64,000 nucleotides of DNA from Mycolicibacterium aromaticivorans JS19b1 = JCM 16368 (GTDB lineage Bacteria; Actinomycetota; Actinomycetes; Mycobacteriales; Mycobacteriaceae). How positions within the stretch are numbered: position 1 is the first letter of the stretch; every line of letters starts with the position of its first letter. A model generated the notes under the pieces. It searched no databases, was not told the origin of the DNA, and saw only the letters and a program-made list of their open reading frames with translations. Of this stretch, positions 8,042 through 17,878 are shown one piece after another. The position numbers and the translations under genes were made by a program. The stretch is taken from assembly GCF_000559085.1 (NCBI RefSeq), contig NZ_JALN02000001.1:2046001-2110000 (forward strand). Reading direction: 5' to 3'.

Positions 8042-9693
8042 CAGCTAGCGGCTCCAGCGTGCTTGGCGTGCACCTCGTCGGCGGGGCGCAGCTCGGTCTG
8101 GTCCTTGGCCCACTTGTAGTCGGGCTTGCCGGCGGGTGAGCGCTTGACCTCGTCGACGATCCAGAGGCTGCGTGGCACCTTGTAGCCGGCAATCTCCTTG
8201 CGCACGAACACATCCAGGTCGGCCAGCGACGGGCGGGCTCCCTTGCGGGGAGCGACGACGGCGGCGACGTGGTTGCCGAAGCGCGGATCGGGCACACCGA
8301 CCACCAGGGCATCGAAGACGTCCGGATGGCCCTTGAGCGCGGCCTCGACCTCTTCGGGGTAGATCTTTTCGCCACCGCTGTTGATCGACACCGAGCCGCG
8401 GCCCAGCATCGTCACCGAGCCGTCCGCCTCGACCTCGGCATAGTCGCCGGGGATCGCGTAGCGCACGCCGTTGTAGGTCTTGAACGTCTCGGCCGTCTTC
8501 TTTTCGTCCTTGTAGTACCCGACCGGGATGTTGCCCTTCTTGGCGATCACACCCCGCACGCCCGATCCGGGCTTGACCTCGTTGCCGTCCTCGTCGAGCA
8601 CGACCGTCCGATGGTCGATGGTGACCCGCGGACCACCGTTGTGGTGCTCGCCCTTGGCCACGATGCTGGTGCCACCGAAGCCGGTCTCCGACGAACCGAT
8701 CGAATCGGTGATGACCCGGTTGGGCAGCAGTTCGAGCAGCTTCTCCTTGAGGCTGGTGGAGAACAGGGCAGCTGTGCTGGCCAGCAGGAACAGCGACGAC
8801 AGATCGTATTCCCGGCCACCGTCCAGGGCGGCCTGCAGCGCGTCGAGCAGCGGCCGCGCCATGGCGTCACCGGTGAAGAACAGCAGGTTCACCTTGTGCT
8901 CGTGGATGGTGCGCCACACTTCGTCGGCGTCGAATTCCGGTGACAGCACGGTGGTTTGGCCGGAGAAGATCGACATCCAGGTCGCCGACTGGGTGGCGCC
9001 GTGGATCATCGGCGGGATCGCGTAACGCACCATCGGCGGGTTCTCCGCGGCCGCCCGCGACAGGTCGTATTCGTCCTTGACGAATTCACCGGTGGCAAAG
9101 TCGGTGCCGCCGAACAGAACCCGGTAAATGTCCTCGTGGCGCCACATCACGCCCTTGGGGAAGCCGGTGGTCCCGCCGGTATACAGCAGGTAGATGTCAT
9201 CCTCGCTGCGCTCGCCGAAGTCCCGCTCGGGTGAGGCTTCGGCCAGTGCGGTGTAGAACTCCACGCCGCCGTAGCGGGCGAAGTCCTTGTCACTGCCGTC
9301 TTCGACCACGAGGATCGTCTTGACGTTCGGAGTTTCGGGAAGCACGTTGGCGACCCGGTCGGCGTACTGGCGTTCGTGCACCAACGCGACCATGTCGGAG
9401 TTGTCGAACAGGTACCGCAGTTCGCCCTCGACATAGCGGAAGTTGACGTTGACCAGGATTGCGCCCGCTTTGATGGTGCCCAGCATCGCGATCACGATCT
9501 CGATGCGGTTGCGGCAGTACAACCCGACCTTGTCGTCCTTCTTGACGCCATGGTCTAGGAGGTAGTGCGCGAAGCGGTTCGCCTTCTCCTCCAACTCGGC
9601 GAACGTGATTTTGTCGTCACCACAAATGAAGGCGACGCGGTCTGGCACGGCGTCGATGGCGTGCTCGGCTAGATCAGCTATGTTCAGGGCCAC
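8041..9693 (-). CDS. fadD19: Steroid-CoA ligase FadD19
   Basis: A 550-residue AMP-forming acyl-CoA synthetase with the P-loop-like LLYTGGTTGFPKGVMWRHED, then SIGSSETGFGG, GRGSVSINSGGEKIYPEEVE and a C-terminal KRSPAGKPDYKWAK lysine region. FadD19 activates C26/C27 carboxylated sterol side chains and is needed for C24-branched sterols in Rhodococcus (established). The start is a GTG at 9693: a TAATTT box ends six bases before it, so the transcript is probably leaderless, and a KstR operator overlaps that box. It leads a minus-strand run with the nitronate-monooxygenase-like gene, the amidohydrolase and ilvX, and is divergent from echA19. Confidence 0.93.
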   Translation of the reverse strand: MALNIADLAEHAIDAVPDRVAFICGDDKITFAELEEKANRFAHYLLDHGVKKDDKVGLYCRNRIEIVIAMLGTIKAGAILVNVNFRYVEGELRYLFDNSDMVALVHERQYADRVANVLPETPNVKTILVVEDGSDKDFARYGGVEFYTALAEASPERDFGERSEDDIYLLYTGGTTGFPKGVMWRHEDIYRVLFGGTDFATGEFVKDEYDLSRAAAENPPMVRYAIPPMIHGATQSATWMSIFSGQTTVLSPEFDADEVWRTIHEHKVNLLFFTGDAMARPLLDALQAALDGGREYDLSSLFLLASTAALFSTSLKEKLLELLPNRVITDSIGSSETGFGGTSIVAKGEHHNGGPRVTIDHRTVVLDEDGNEVKPGSGVRGVIAKKGNIPVGYYKDEKKTAETFKTYNGVRYAIPGDYAEVEADGSVTMLGRGSVSINSGGEKIYPEEVEAALKGHPDVFDALVVGVPDPRFGNHVAAVVAPRKGARPSLADLDVFVRKEIAGYKVPRSLWIVDEVKRSPAGKPDYKWAKDQTELRPADEVHAKHAGAAS

Positions 9694-9699
9694 GGACCC

Positions 9700-9717
9700 A
9701 AATTAGAACGTGTTACA
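9700..9717. promoter_or_regulatory. KstR operator overlapping fadD19 -10 box
   Basis: TAGAACGTGTTACA at 9704-9717 fits the published KstR motif TNNAACNNGTTNNA. The minus-strand -10 TAATTT (9700-9705) overlaps its edge and is six bases from the fadD19 GTG. The site probably controls fadD19 and, on the other side, echA19. Confidence 0.85.
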
Positions 9718-9761
9718 TTTCCTGACAAGTCTGTGGCAGTGACGCTGGAAGGCAGGTACCC

Positions 9762-10562
9762 GTGAGCGAGTCCGAAAAAAGCCCCGATGCCCTCATTGAG
9801 CAGCGCGGACACACTCTCATCGTCACGCTGAACCGGCCCGAGGCGCGCAACGCACTTTCCACCGAGATGCTCTCGATCATGGTGGAGGCTTGGGACCGCG
9901 TCGACAACGATCCGGAGATCCGCACCTGCATCCTGACGGGCGCCGGCGGCTACTTCTGCGCGGGCATGGACCTCAAGGGCGCGACCAAGGCGCCTCCCGG
10001 TGACTCGTTCAAGAGCGGTGCCTTCGACCCGACGAAGATCGAGGGTCTACTGAAAGGACGCAGGCTCACCAAGCCGCTGATCGCGGCCGTCGAAGGCCCC
10101 GCCATCGCGGGCGGCACCGAGATCCTGCAGGGCACCGACATCCGGGTGGCGGGTGAGAGCGCGAAGTTCGGTATCTCCGAGGCCAAGTGGAGCCTGTATC
10201 CGATGGGGGGCTCGGCCGTCCGCCTGCCCCGGCAGATCCCGTACACCATCGCCTGCGACCTGCTGCTGACCGGCAGGCACATCACCGCCGCAGAGGCGCT
10301 GTCCTACGGGCTGATCGGGTACATGGTGCCCGACGGCACGGCGCTGGACAAGGCGCTCGAGATCGCCGAGGTGATCAACAACAACGGCCCTCTCGCCGTG
10401 CAGGCGATCCTGAAGACCATCCGCGAGGCCGAGGGCATGCACGAACTCGACGCATTCAAGCCCGACACCGCCAACGGCATCCCGGTGTTCCTGTCCGACG
10501 ACGCCAAAGAAGGTCCGCTGGCGTTCAAGGAGAAGCGGGCCCCGCAGTTCAAGATGCGCTAG
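9762..10562 (+). CDS. echA19: Enoyl-CoA hydratase EchA19
   Basis: A 266-residue crotonase. The oxyanion-hole segments are [15 protein letters not shown] and [35 protein letters not shown]. EchA19 of M. tuberculosis hydrates a steroid enoyl-CoA in side-chain beta-oxidation (established); position next to fadD19 with a shared KstR site supports the name. Start is the GTG at 9762 with GGAAGG nine bases upstream. Its 3' end overlaps the convergent cutinase gene by 14 bp. Confidence 0.92.
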   Translation: MSESEKSPDALIEQRGHTLIVTLNRPEARNALSTEMLSIMVEAWDRVDNDPEIRTCILTGAGGYFCAGMDLKGATKAPPGDSFKSGAFDPTKIEGLLKGRRLTKPLIAAVEGPAIAGGTEILQGTDIRVAGESAKFGISEAKWSLYPMGGSAVRLPRQIPYTIACDLLLTGRHITAAEALSYGLIGYMVPDGTALDKALEIAEVINNNGPLAVQAILKTIREAEGMHELDAFKPDTANGIPVFLSDDAKEGPLAFKEKRAPQFKMR

Positions 10563-11304
10563 GCGCCTTCGGGGCCGTCGCCATTGCCGCGACGATCTTG
10601 TCCGCCGCGAAACTGGCTGCCTGCGCGGTCATTCCGTTCGCGGCGTAGGCCTGGTGGGCCCCATTGTCTCGGCCGGTCGGCGAGCAGATGGGATCTTCGG
10701 GGACGCACTGGTCGATGGTCTTCGCGGCGTAGAGGCTGCCCACCGTGATCGGCGGGGCGGTCCGGTCGATGGTGTTCAAGAACCCGTTGGACGGCTTGCC
10801 GAACAGCGCGACAGCCGAGACATGCTTGGCGATCTCCGGCGCCATGGGCCCGGTGATGCCGTCGGGTGGGATGTAGCCGTCCGGGATCTTGTCGGCGGTG
10901 ACGTAGCCGGCCACCGCCGCGCCCTGCGAATAGCCGCCAAGCACCATCTTGGTGTTCGGACACCGATTCGCCATGTCGCGTACCCGGTTACTCGCATCCA
11001 CCACGCCGTCAGCCGCGGTCGAAAACTGCAGTGAAGCGGGGTAATTCACCGCATACACGTCGACCGACTTGCCCGCCAGTTGTGGCTGAGCTCGCAGCTC
11101 GTCGACGAACGCCTGCCCGATACCACCGACGCCCGGCGGTTCGAATGTGCCGCGGGCGAACACCACCTCAACGTCGGGACAGCCCTCGTCGGCCGAGGCG
11201 ACCGGGCTGCCCGTCGGCGCCGTCACCAGCGCCGCGGTGGTCAGCATCGCGGCAAGAAAGAACCGCCGCAGGTAATGGGCCTGGTCAGATTCATTCACAC
11301 TCAT
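10549..11304 (-). CDS. Secreted cutinase-family esterase
   Basis: A 251-residue cutinase-like serine esterase (CULP). A signal peptide is evident: charged YLRRFF, a hydrophobic stretch [12 protein letters not shown], and cleavage near VASA-DEG. The mature part has [14 protein letters not shown], the nucleophile motif [13 protein letters not shown], and the distal [12 protein letters not shown] with GAHQAY, giving a Ser-Asp-His triad with the usual disulfide cysteines. I chose the ATG at 11304; an upstream TTG at 11316 is possible. It probably hydrolyses secreted or host lipid esters and may free sterols or fatty acids from them; that link is inference. Confidence 0.88.
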   Translation of the reverse strand: MSVNESDQAHYLRRFFLAAMLTTAALVTAPTGSPVASADEGCPDVEVVFARGTFEPPGVGGIGQAFVDELRAQPQLAGKSVDVYAVNYPASLQFSTAADGVVDASNRVRDMANRCPNTKMVLGGYSQGAAVAGYVTADKIPDGYIPPDGITGPMAPEIAKHVSAVALFGKPSNGFLNTIDRTAPPITVGSLYAAKTIDQCVPEDPICSPTGRDNGAHQAYAANGMTAQAASFAADKIVAAMATAPKAPSAS

Positions 11305-11414
11305 GTCGCCCCACAACTAGTCACGATGTCGCCCCGGTCCGGCCAGCACCACCGCTCACCCCGAGGTGGGGTCGTGGTTCCCAGAATCGGGAGTACCCAA
11401 ACACCCGAGAACAC

Positions 11415-11474
11415 GCCGAGCGTCACCCCGGCGGCACGGTGGGCGTCGGCCGTGACTCTGGTGTGACGGTCGCG
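11415..11474. repeat. Eroded copy of a 60-bp hairpin element
   Basis: Arms 11415-11438 and 11451-11474 pair at 17 of 24 positions around a 12-base loop. The right arm contains GTGACTCTGGTGTGACG, the core of the elements at 34241-34300 and 35163-35222, which have the same 24-12-24 geometry. It lies just after the cyp142 stop, where a terminator would be expected. Confidence 0.6.
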
Positions 11475-11484
11475 CGAGTCGCGC

Positions 11485-12696
11485 CTAGGCCAGCACGGGC
11501 CGCGACGGAGTGAACACCACCGGCATCTGCTCGAGGCCGCTGACGAAGTTGGCGGGGCGCAACGGCAGCGCGGAGTCGTCGGCGAGCCGCAGGTCCGGCA
11601 GACGTTCTAGAACCTTGCGCACCATGGTGCTCAACTCCAGGCGAGCCAGCTGATTGCCGAGGCAGAAGTGGGTTCCGAAGCCGAAGGCCAAGTGGCTGTT
11701 CGGGTTCCGGTCGATACGGAAGTTCTCCGGGTCACCGAACACCGACTCGTCGAAGTTGGCGGCCTCGAACATCAAGAGCATCTTCTCGCCCTGGCGCAAC
11801 TGAGTGCCGTGGAAGTCCACATCGCGCATGGCGGTTCGGGCCATGTTCTTCACCGGCGAGGTCCAGCGCAGCATCTCCTCGATGGCCGCGGGTATCAGGC
11901 TCGGGTCGGCGACCAGATGCTGCCACTGATCCCGATGGCGCACAAGCTGTTCGGTGCCGCCCGACAATGTGTGCCGGGTGGTCTCGTCGCCGCCGATGAG
12001 AATCAGCAGGGTCTCGAAGATGATCTCGTCGTCCGCCATGCGCTGGCCTTCGACCTCGGAGTTGACCAGGATCGAGAACAGATCGTCGGTCGGCTCGGCC
12101 CGGCGCTTGGCGATGGTGTCGGTGGCGTACGCGGAATAGCCGGCGAACGCATCCATCACCGCCTGCAGAGTTTCGGCGTCAGCAGCCGAGTTCAAGCCGC
12201 ACACCAGGTCGTCGGACCACTTCAACAGCGTCGAGCGTTCCTCGGGCAGCACACCGAGCATGTCGCCGATCACGGCCATCGGCAGCGGGGCCGCGATATC
12301 GCGGACGAAGTCGCACTCCCCCCGCTCGCACACCGCATCGATCAACGTGTCGCACAACGTGTCGATCCCGGCGACCTTGTCCATCACCCGCTTACGAGTG
12401 AAGCCTGCGTTGACGAGCTTGCGCCGCAACAGATGTCCGGGATCGTCCATGTCGATCATGTAGGGCATGCCCGGGTTGTCGGGCCGGATGCCGCCGGTGT
12501 TGGAGAAGGTCTCGGGATCGCGCTCGGCGTCGATGACGGCCTGGTAGCTCGTCGCAGCGGCAAGACCTTTGCGGTCGCGAAATACCGGCTGGTTGGCCCG
12601 CATCCAGCGATACGCCTCGCGCGCCCCTCCGTCGGCATAGAAATTGCCATCCGTCAGATCAACATTCGGCTTGGCCGGCGCCAGAGTGCCTGTCAT
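11485..12696 (-). CDS. cyp142: Cytochrome P450 CYP142 (sterol 26-oxidase)
   Basis: A 403-residue P450. The I-helix has LILIGGDETTRH, the K-helix EEMLRWTSPVKNM, and the haem loop FGFGTHFCLGNQ places the thiolate at Cys345. CYP142 oxidises the sterol side-chain terminus to the carboxylate and backs up CYP125 (established in mycobacteria). The ATG has GGAGGG seven bases upstream. It is divergent from the Rv3519-type gene. A second P450 of the same function, cyp125, is at 39970-41208, so this genome has both enzymes. Confidence 0.92.
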   Translation of the reverse strand: MTGTLAPAKPNVDLTDGNFYADGGAREAYRWMRANQPVFRDRKGLAAATSYQAVIDAERDPETFSNTGGIRPDNPGMPYMIDMDDPGHLLRRKLVNAGFTRKRVMDKVAGIDTLCDTLIDAVCERGECDFVRDIAAPLPMAVIGDMLGVLPEERSTLLKWSDDLVCGLNSAADAETLQAVMDAFAGYSAYATDTIAKRRAEPTDDLFSILVNSEVEGQRMADDEIIFETLLILIGGDETTRHTLSGGTEQLVRHRDQWQHLVADPSLIPAAIEEMLRWTSPVKNMARTAMRDVDFHGTQLRQGEKMLLMFEAANFDESVFGDPENFRIDRNPNSHLAFGFGTHFCLGNQLARLELSTMVRKVLERLPDLRLADDSALPLRPANFVSGLEQMPVVFTPSRPVLA

Positions 12697-12732
12697 TCGG
12701 TTCCCTCCACTACTTTTCGTTCACGCTTGGTG

Positions 12733-12749
12733 TCAAAGCGGTTTACAGT
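12733..12749 (+). promoter_or_regulatory. -10 box and weak KstR-like site for the Rv3519-type gene
   Basis: TACAGT (12744-12749) is six bases before the ATG at 12756, giving a leaderless promoter. It overlaps a degenerate KstR-like sequence at 12733-12746 with two mismatches to TNNAACNNGTTNNA. The -10 is convincing; the operator is weak. Confidence 0.45.
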
Positions 12750-12755
12750 GACCGC

Positions 12756-13475
12756 ATGTCTGATTCGCAGCACACGATTGCCGGCACGGTGCTCACCATG
12801 CCGGTACGCGTTCGCAAGGCCGACGTCCACACGGCTATGTTCTCGGTTCCGGCCGACGCCGCGCAGCGACTTGTCGATTACAGCGGACTGAAAGTCTGCG
12901 AATTCCGCCCCGGCCGCGCAGTGGTCAACCTGATGCTGGCTCGCTACATCGACGGCGACCTGGGCAAGTACAACGAGTTCGGAACTTGCGTGATGGTCAA
13001 TCCGCCGGGCTCGAATGCCCGCGGGCTCAAGGCACTCGGAGATGCCGCGGCATTCATCCACCACCTGCCCGTGGACCAGTCCTTCACTCTCGAGGCCGGC
13101 CGCACCATCTGGGGCTTCCCCAAGATCATGGCCGACTTCAACGTGCGCGAGGCCAACCCGTTCACCTTCGACGTCAGTGAGAACGGTTCGCTGATCGCCG
13201 GAATCGAGTTCCACCGGGGTCTGCCGATCCCGTCGCTGCGCCCGCGCACCCAGGTGCTCAAGACCTACACCTTCGCCGACGGCACCACTCGCGAGGTGCC
13301 CTGGGAGATGAAGAATTCGGGCGTCCGCTTCCGGCCGGGCGGCGCCACGCTGCGGCTCGGCGACCACCCCTACGCCAAAGAGCTGGCGTCGCTGGGGCTG
13401 CCCAAGCGCGCGATGGTGTCGGGATCGGTCGCCCACGTCGACATGACGTTCGGCGACGCCCACGTGCTGAGCTGA
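12756..13475 (+). CDS. Acetoacetate-decarboxylase-like protein (Rv3519 type)
   Basis: A 239-residue protein of the acetoacetate decarboxylase-like fold, with VVNLMLARYIDGDLGKYNEF, RTIWGFPKIMADFNV and GIEFHRGLPIPSL segments. WGFPK carries a lysine at the place of the Schiff-base lysine region, but I cannot confirm the catalytic residue by eye. It matches Rv3519 in the M. tuberculosis sterol locus, whose reaction is not known to me. It is divergent from cyp142 and apparently leaderless. Confidence 0.8.
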   Translation: MSDSQHTIAGTVLTMPVRVRKADVHTAMFSVPADAAQRLVDYSGLKVCEFRPGRAVVNLMLARYIDGDLGKYNEFGTCVMVNPPGSNARGLKALGDAAAFIHHLPVDQSFTLEAGRTIWGFPKIMADFNVREANPFTFDVSENGSLIAGIEFHRGLPIPSLRPRTQVLKTYTFADGTTREVPWEMKNSGVRFRPGGATLRLGDHPYAKELASLGLPKRAMVSGSVAHVDMTFGDAHVLS

Positions 13476-13530
13476 GCCGAGCGTCATCCGGTCAATCTAG
13501 AGCCCTGACTAGACAACTCGCAAGAAGTGT

Positions 13531-14562
13531 CTACAGCAGCGCTGCGGCCTCGTGGATCTGCTCGGGGCTGCGGGCGCCGATCACCATCATCGTCACCCCT
13601 GCGGCCTCCCACGCGACGATCTGTTTGCGCACGTAGTCGATGTCGCCGACGATCGCCGAGTCGTCCACGAGCTCGTCGGGCACGGCCTTGGCGGCATCAT
13701 CTTTGCGGTCGCTGCGGAACAGACGGGTGACCTCGTCGACGACCTCGGCGTACCCCATCCGCCGATAGACGTCGGCGTGGAAGTTGGTGTCTTCTGCGCC
13801 CATTCCGCCCATGTAGAGCGCCAGGTGGGGCTTGATCAGGTCCATGATCGAGGCGCGGTCGTCGGTGACGACCACCTGCGCGGTCGCGCAGATCTCGAAG
13901 TCCTCGCGGCTGCGGCGAGCACCCGGACGGGCGAAGCCTTCGTCGAGCCACTCGTTGTACATCGGCGCCAGTCGCGGTGAGTAGAAGATCGGCAGCCACC
14001 CGTCACAGATCTCGGCGGCCAGCGCCACATTCTTGGGGCCTTCGGCACCCAGCATGATCGGGATGTCGGCCCGCAGCGGATGCACGATCGGCTTGAGCGG
14101 CTTGCCCAACCCGGTGGTGCCCTCGCCGGACAGCGGCAGCGGATAGTGCGGGCCGGCGCTGGTGACCGGCGCGTCACGCGCCCAGACCTGGCGGATGATG
14201 TCGATGTACTCGCGGGTGCGCGCCAACGGCTTCGGGAACTTCTGCCCGTACCAGCCCTCGACGACCTGGGGTCCGGAGACACCCAGCCCCAGGATGTGCC
14301 GACCTCCCGAGAGGTGGTCCAGCGTCAGCGACGCCATCGCACACGCGGTCGGGGTACGCGCAGAGAGTTGCACCACCGAGGTGCCCAACCGCATCCGGGT
14401 GGTTTCACGCCCCCACCACGCCAACGGGGTGAATGCATCCGAGCCCCACGCCTCGGCGGTGAACACGGTGTCGAACCCGGCCTCCTCGGCCACGGCCACC
14501 AGCTCCGCATGGTTTGTCGGGGGTTGCGCGCTCCAGTATCCGAGTTGCAGACCCAGCTTCAT
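13531..14562 (-). CDS. LLM-class F420-dependent oxidoreductase (Rv3520c type)
   Basis: A 343-residue luciferase-like TIM-barrel protein. It begins MKLGLQLGYWSAQPP and has FDTVFTAEAWGSDAFTPLAWWGRET, LGLGVSGPQVVEGWYG and IMLGAEGPKNVALAAEICDGW, typical of coenzyme F420-dependent enzymes. The ATG at 14562 has an AAAGGCGG site; the frame runs 25 codons further upstream but across the KstR operator and the divergent gene start. It is the equivalent of Rv3520c. Substrate unknown; the shared KstR site links it to sterol breakdown. Confidence 0.87.
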   Translation of the reverse strand: MKLGLQLGYWSAQPPTNHAELVAVAEEAGFDTVFTAEAWGSDAFTPLAWWGRETTRMRLGTSVVQLSARTPTACAMASLTLDHLSGGRHILGLGVSGPQVVEGWYGQKFPKPLARTREYIDIIRQVWARDAPVTSAGPHYPLPLSGEGTTGLGKPLKPIVHPLRADIPIMLGAEGPKNVALAAEICDGWLPIFYSPRLAPMYNEWLDEGFARPGARRSREDFEICATAQVVVTDDRASIMDLIKPHLALYMGGMGAEDTNFHADVYRRMGYAEVVDEVTRLFRSDRKDDAAKAVPDELVDDSAIVGDIDYVRKQIVAWEAAGVTMMVIGARSPEQIHEAAALL

Positions 14563-14606
14563 CGGTGCCGCCTTTCTGGCCGGGACACGGTCCTTGCCAC
14601 GATTCT

Positions 14607-14620
14607 TAGAACCTGTTCTA
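14607..14620. promoter_or_regulatory. KstR operator
   Basis: TAGAACCTGTTCTA is a perfect TNNAACNNGTTNNA palindrome with six-base arms. It lies 44 bp before the LLM gene (minus) and 9 bp before the GTG of the DUF35 gene (plus), and would control both. Confidence 0.87.
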
Positions 14621-14629
14621 CTCGATGAT

Positions 14630-15622
14630 GTGACCACCAGCCAAAGCAGCCCGGTGCAGATCGACGCGCATCAGAAGCCCCTTTCGGCACCGCTGAAGCT
14701 GTCATTCGACTACACCCGTTCAGTCGGACCACTCCTCGGCCAGTTCTTCACCGCACTGCGTGAGCGACGTATCCTCGGTGTCCGCGGTTCGGACGGGCGA
14801 GTGCTCGTACCACCCGCTGAGTATGACCCCGTGACTTACGCGCCGTTGACGGAGGTGGTGCCGGTCGCCGGTGCCGGTACCGTCGAGTCGTGGACCTGGC
14901 AGTCCCACCCCCTGGAGGGCCAGCCGCTGGACAAGCCGTTCGCCTGGGCGCTGATCAAGCTCGACGGCGCGGACACCACCCTGCTGCATGCGGTGGCCGC
15001 GGATTCGCCCGGCGAGATCAGCACGGGCGCGCGGGTCCACGCGCACTGGATCGACGAGCCCGTCGGCGCGATCACCGATATCGCGTACTTCGCGCTCGGG
15101 GACACCGAAGAATCCGTCGAACAGTCTCCTGACGACCGCGAGCCGGTGACCATCCTGGTGTCGCCGAGCAGCATCGAGATCCAGCACACCGCATCGCTTC
15201 CGGAGAGCGCATTCCTGCGCGGACTGGAAGACGGCAAGCTGCTGGGCGCCCGTACCGGCAGCGACGGCAAGGTCTACTTCCCGCCGAAGGAAGCCGACCC
15301 GGCCACCGGCCTGGAGCTGGACAACTTCATCGAGCTGCCGGACAAGGGCACGGTGACGACGTTCGCCATCATCAACATCCCGTTCGCCGGGCAGCGCATC
15401 AAGCCGCCGTACGTCGCGGCCTACGTGTTGCTCGACGGCGCCGATATCCCGTTCCTGCACCTGATCCAGGAGATCGAGGTCGCTGACGTGCGGATGGGCA
15501 TGCGGGTGCAGGCGGTGTGGAAGCCCCGCGAGGAGTGGGGTCTGGGCATCGACAACATCGAGTACTTCAAACCGACCGGCGAACCCGACGCCGAATACGA
15601 CACCTACAAGCACCACCTCTAA
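14630..15622 (+). CDS. Tandem DUF35 (OB-fold) acyl-CoA-associated protein (Rv3521 type)
   Basis: A 330-residue protein made of two DUF35-like halves (about residues 35-160 and 185-320), each ending in a beta-rich OB-fold: PFAWALIKLDGADTTLLHAV, then PYVAAYVLLDGADIPFLHLI. The N-terminal part of each half, normally a Cys4 zinc ribbon, has no cysteines (RRILGVRGSDGRVLVPPAEY and KLLGARTGSDGKVYFPPKEA). DUF35 proteins bind and complement thiolase-like aldolases, as ChsH2 does with Ltp2. Thirteen bases before ltp4, this one probably partners Ltp4 and/or Ltp3. The GTG at 14630 is chosen because it directly follows the KstR operator; longer frames overlap the divergent gene. Confidence 0.82.
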   Translation: MTTSQSSPVQIDAHQKPLSAPLKLSFDYTRSVGPLLGQFFTALRERRILGVRGSDGRVLVPPAEYDPVTYAPLTEVVPVAGAGTVESWTWQSHPLEGQPLDKPFAWALIKLDGADTTLLHAVAADSPGEISTGARVHAHWIDEPVGAITDIAYFALGDTEESVEQSPDDREPVTILVSPSSIEIQHTASLPESAFLRGLEDGKLLGARTGSDGKVYFPPKEADPATGLELDNFIELPDKGTVTTFAIINIPFAGQRIKPPYVAAYVLLDGADIPFLHLIQEIEVADVRMGMRVQAVWKPREEWGLGIDNIEYFKPTGEPDAEYDTYKHHL

Positions 15623-15635
15623 AGGGAATCGCCAC

Positions 15636-16697
15636 ATGACTTTTCGCGACGTAGCGGTCGTTGGCTTCGCGCATGCTCCGCATGTCCGGCGTACCAACGG
15701 CACCACCAACGGCGTCGAGATGCTGATGCCGTGCTTCAAATCGCTCTACGACGAGCTCGGGCTGAAGCAGACCGACATCGGCTTCTGGTGCTCCGGTTCG
15801 TCGGATTACCTTGCCGGCCGCGCGTTTTCGTTCATCTCTGCGATCGACTCGATCGGTGCAGTGCCGCCGATCAACGAATCGCACGTCGAGATGGACGCGG
15901 CCTGGGCGCTGTACGAGGCGTACATCAAGGTCCTGACCGGCGAGGTCGAGACCGCGCTGGTGTACGGCTTCGGCAAGTCCTCGGCGGGCACGCTGCGCCG
16001 GGTGCTCGCACTGCAGACCGACCCGTACACCGTCGCGCCGCTGTGGCCCGATTCGGTGTCGATGGCAGGCCTGCAGGCGCGATTCGGCCTGGACTCCGGC
16101 AAGTGGACCGAAGAGCAGATGGCTCAGGTCGCCCTCGACGCGTTTGCCGCAGGCGGCCGCACCGACAAAGTGGCAGTGAACGGATCCATCAGCGAACTGC
16201 TGGCTCAGCCGTACTTCGCAGATCCGTTGCGGCGCCACGACATCGCTCCGATCACCGACGGGGCGTCGGCCATCGTGCTGGCGGCCGGTGACCGGGCGCG
16301 TGAGCTGCGGGAGAACCCGGCGTGGATCACCGGTTTCGAACACCGCATAGAGACGCCGGTGCTCGGTGCCCGCGACCTCACCACGTCGCCGTCGACCGCG
16401 GCGTCGGCCAAGGCGGCCACCGGCGGCGACACCAGCTCCATCGAGATCGCGGAGCTCTACGCGCCGTTCAGCCACCAGCAGCTGATCCTGACCGAGGCGA
16501 TCGGCCTGCCGGAGGCGACGAAGATCAACCCGTCGGGCGGCGCCTTGGCTGCCAACCCGATGTTCTCGGCCGGCCTCGAGCGGATCGGGTTCGCCGCCCA
16601 GCACATCTTCTCTGGCTCGGCGGGTCGCGTCCTGGCTCATGCCACCAGCGGCCCTGCGCTGCAACAGAATCTGGTCGCCGTGCTGGAGGGGAAGTAG
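15636..16697 (+). CDS. ltp4: Thiolase-like sterol side-chain aldolase Ltp4
   Basis: A 353-residue thiolase-fold protein (SCP-x/lipid-transfer-protein type), with GFWCSGSSDYLAGRAF, DIAPITDGASAIVLAAGDRA and the C-terminal NPSGGALAANPMFSAGLERIGFA in place of the GHP motif. The thiolase nucleophile cysteine is not conserved, as expected for the Ltp aldolases, which cleave tertiary beta-hydroxyacyl-CoA by retro-aldol chemistry. In Rhodococcus, ltp3 and ltp4 are needed for C24-branched sterol side chains (established). RBS-like AAAGGGA precedes the ATG. Part of the run DUF35-ltp4-ltp3-LLM-SnoaL. Confidence 0.88.
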   Translation: MTFRDVAVVGFAHAPHVRRTNGTTNGVEMLMPCFKSLYDELGLKQTDIGFWCSGSSDYLAGRAFSFISAIDSIGAVPPINESHVEMDAAWALYEAYIKVLTGEVETALVYGFGKSSAGTLRRVLALQTDPYTVAPLWPDSVSMAGLQARFGLDSGKWTEEQMAQVALDAFAAGGRTDKVAVNGSISELLAQPYFADPLRRHDIAPITDGASAIVLAAGDRARELRENPAWITGFEHRIETPVLGARDLTTSPSTAASAKAATGGDTSSIEIAELYAPFSHQQLILTEAIGLPEATKINPSGGALAANPMFSAGLERIGFAAQHIFSGSAGRVLAHATSGPALQQNLVAVLEGK

Positions 16698-16699
16698 TC

Positions 16700-17874
<1,175 letters not shown>

Positions 17875-17878
<4 letters not shown>

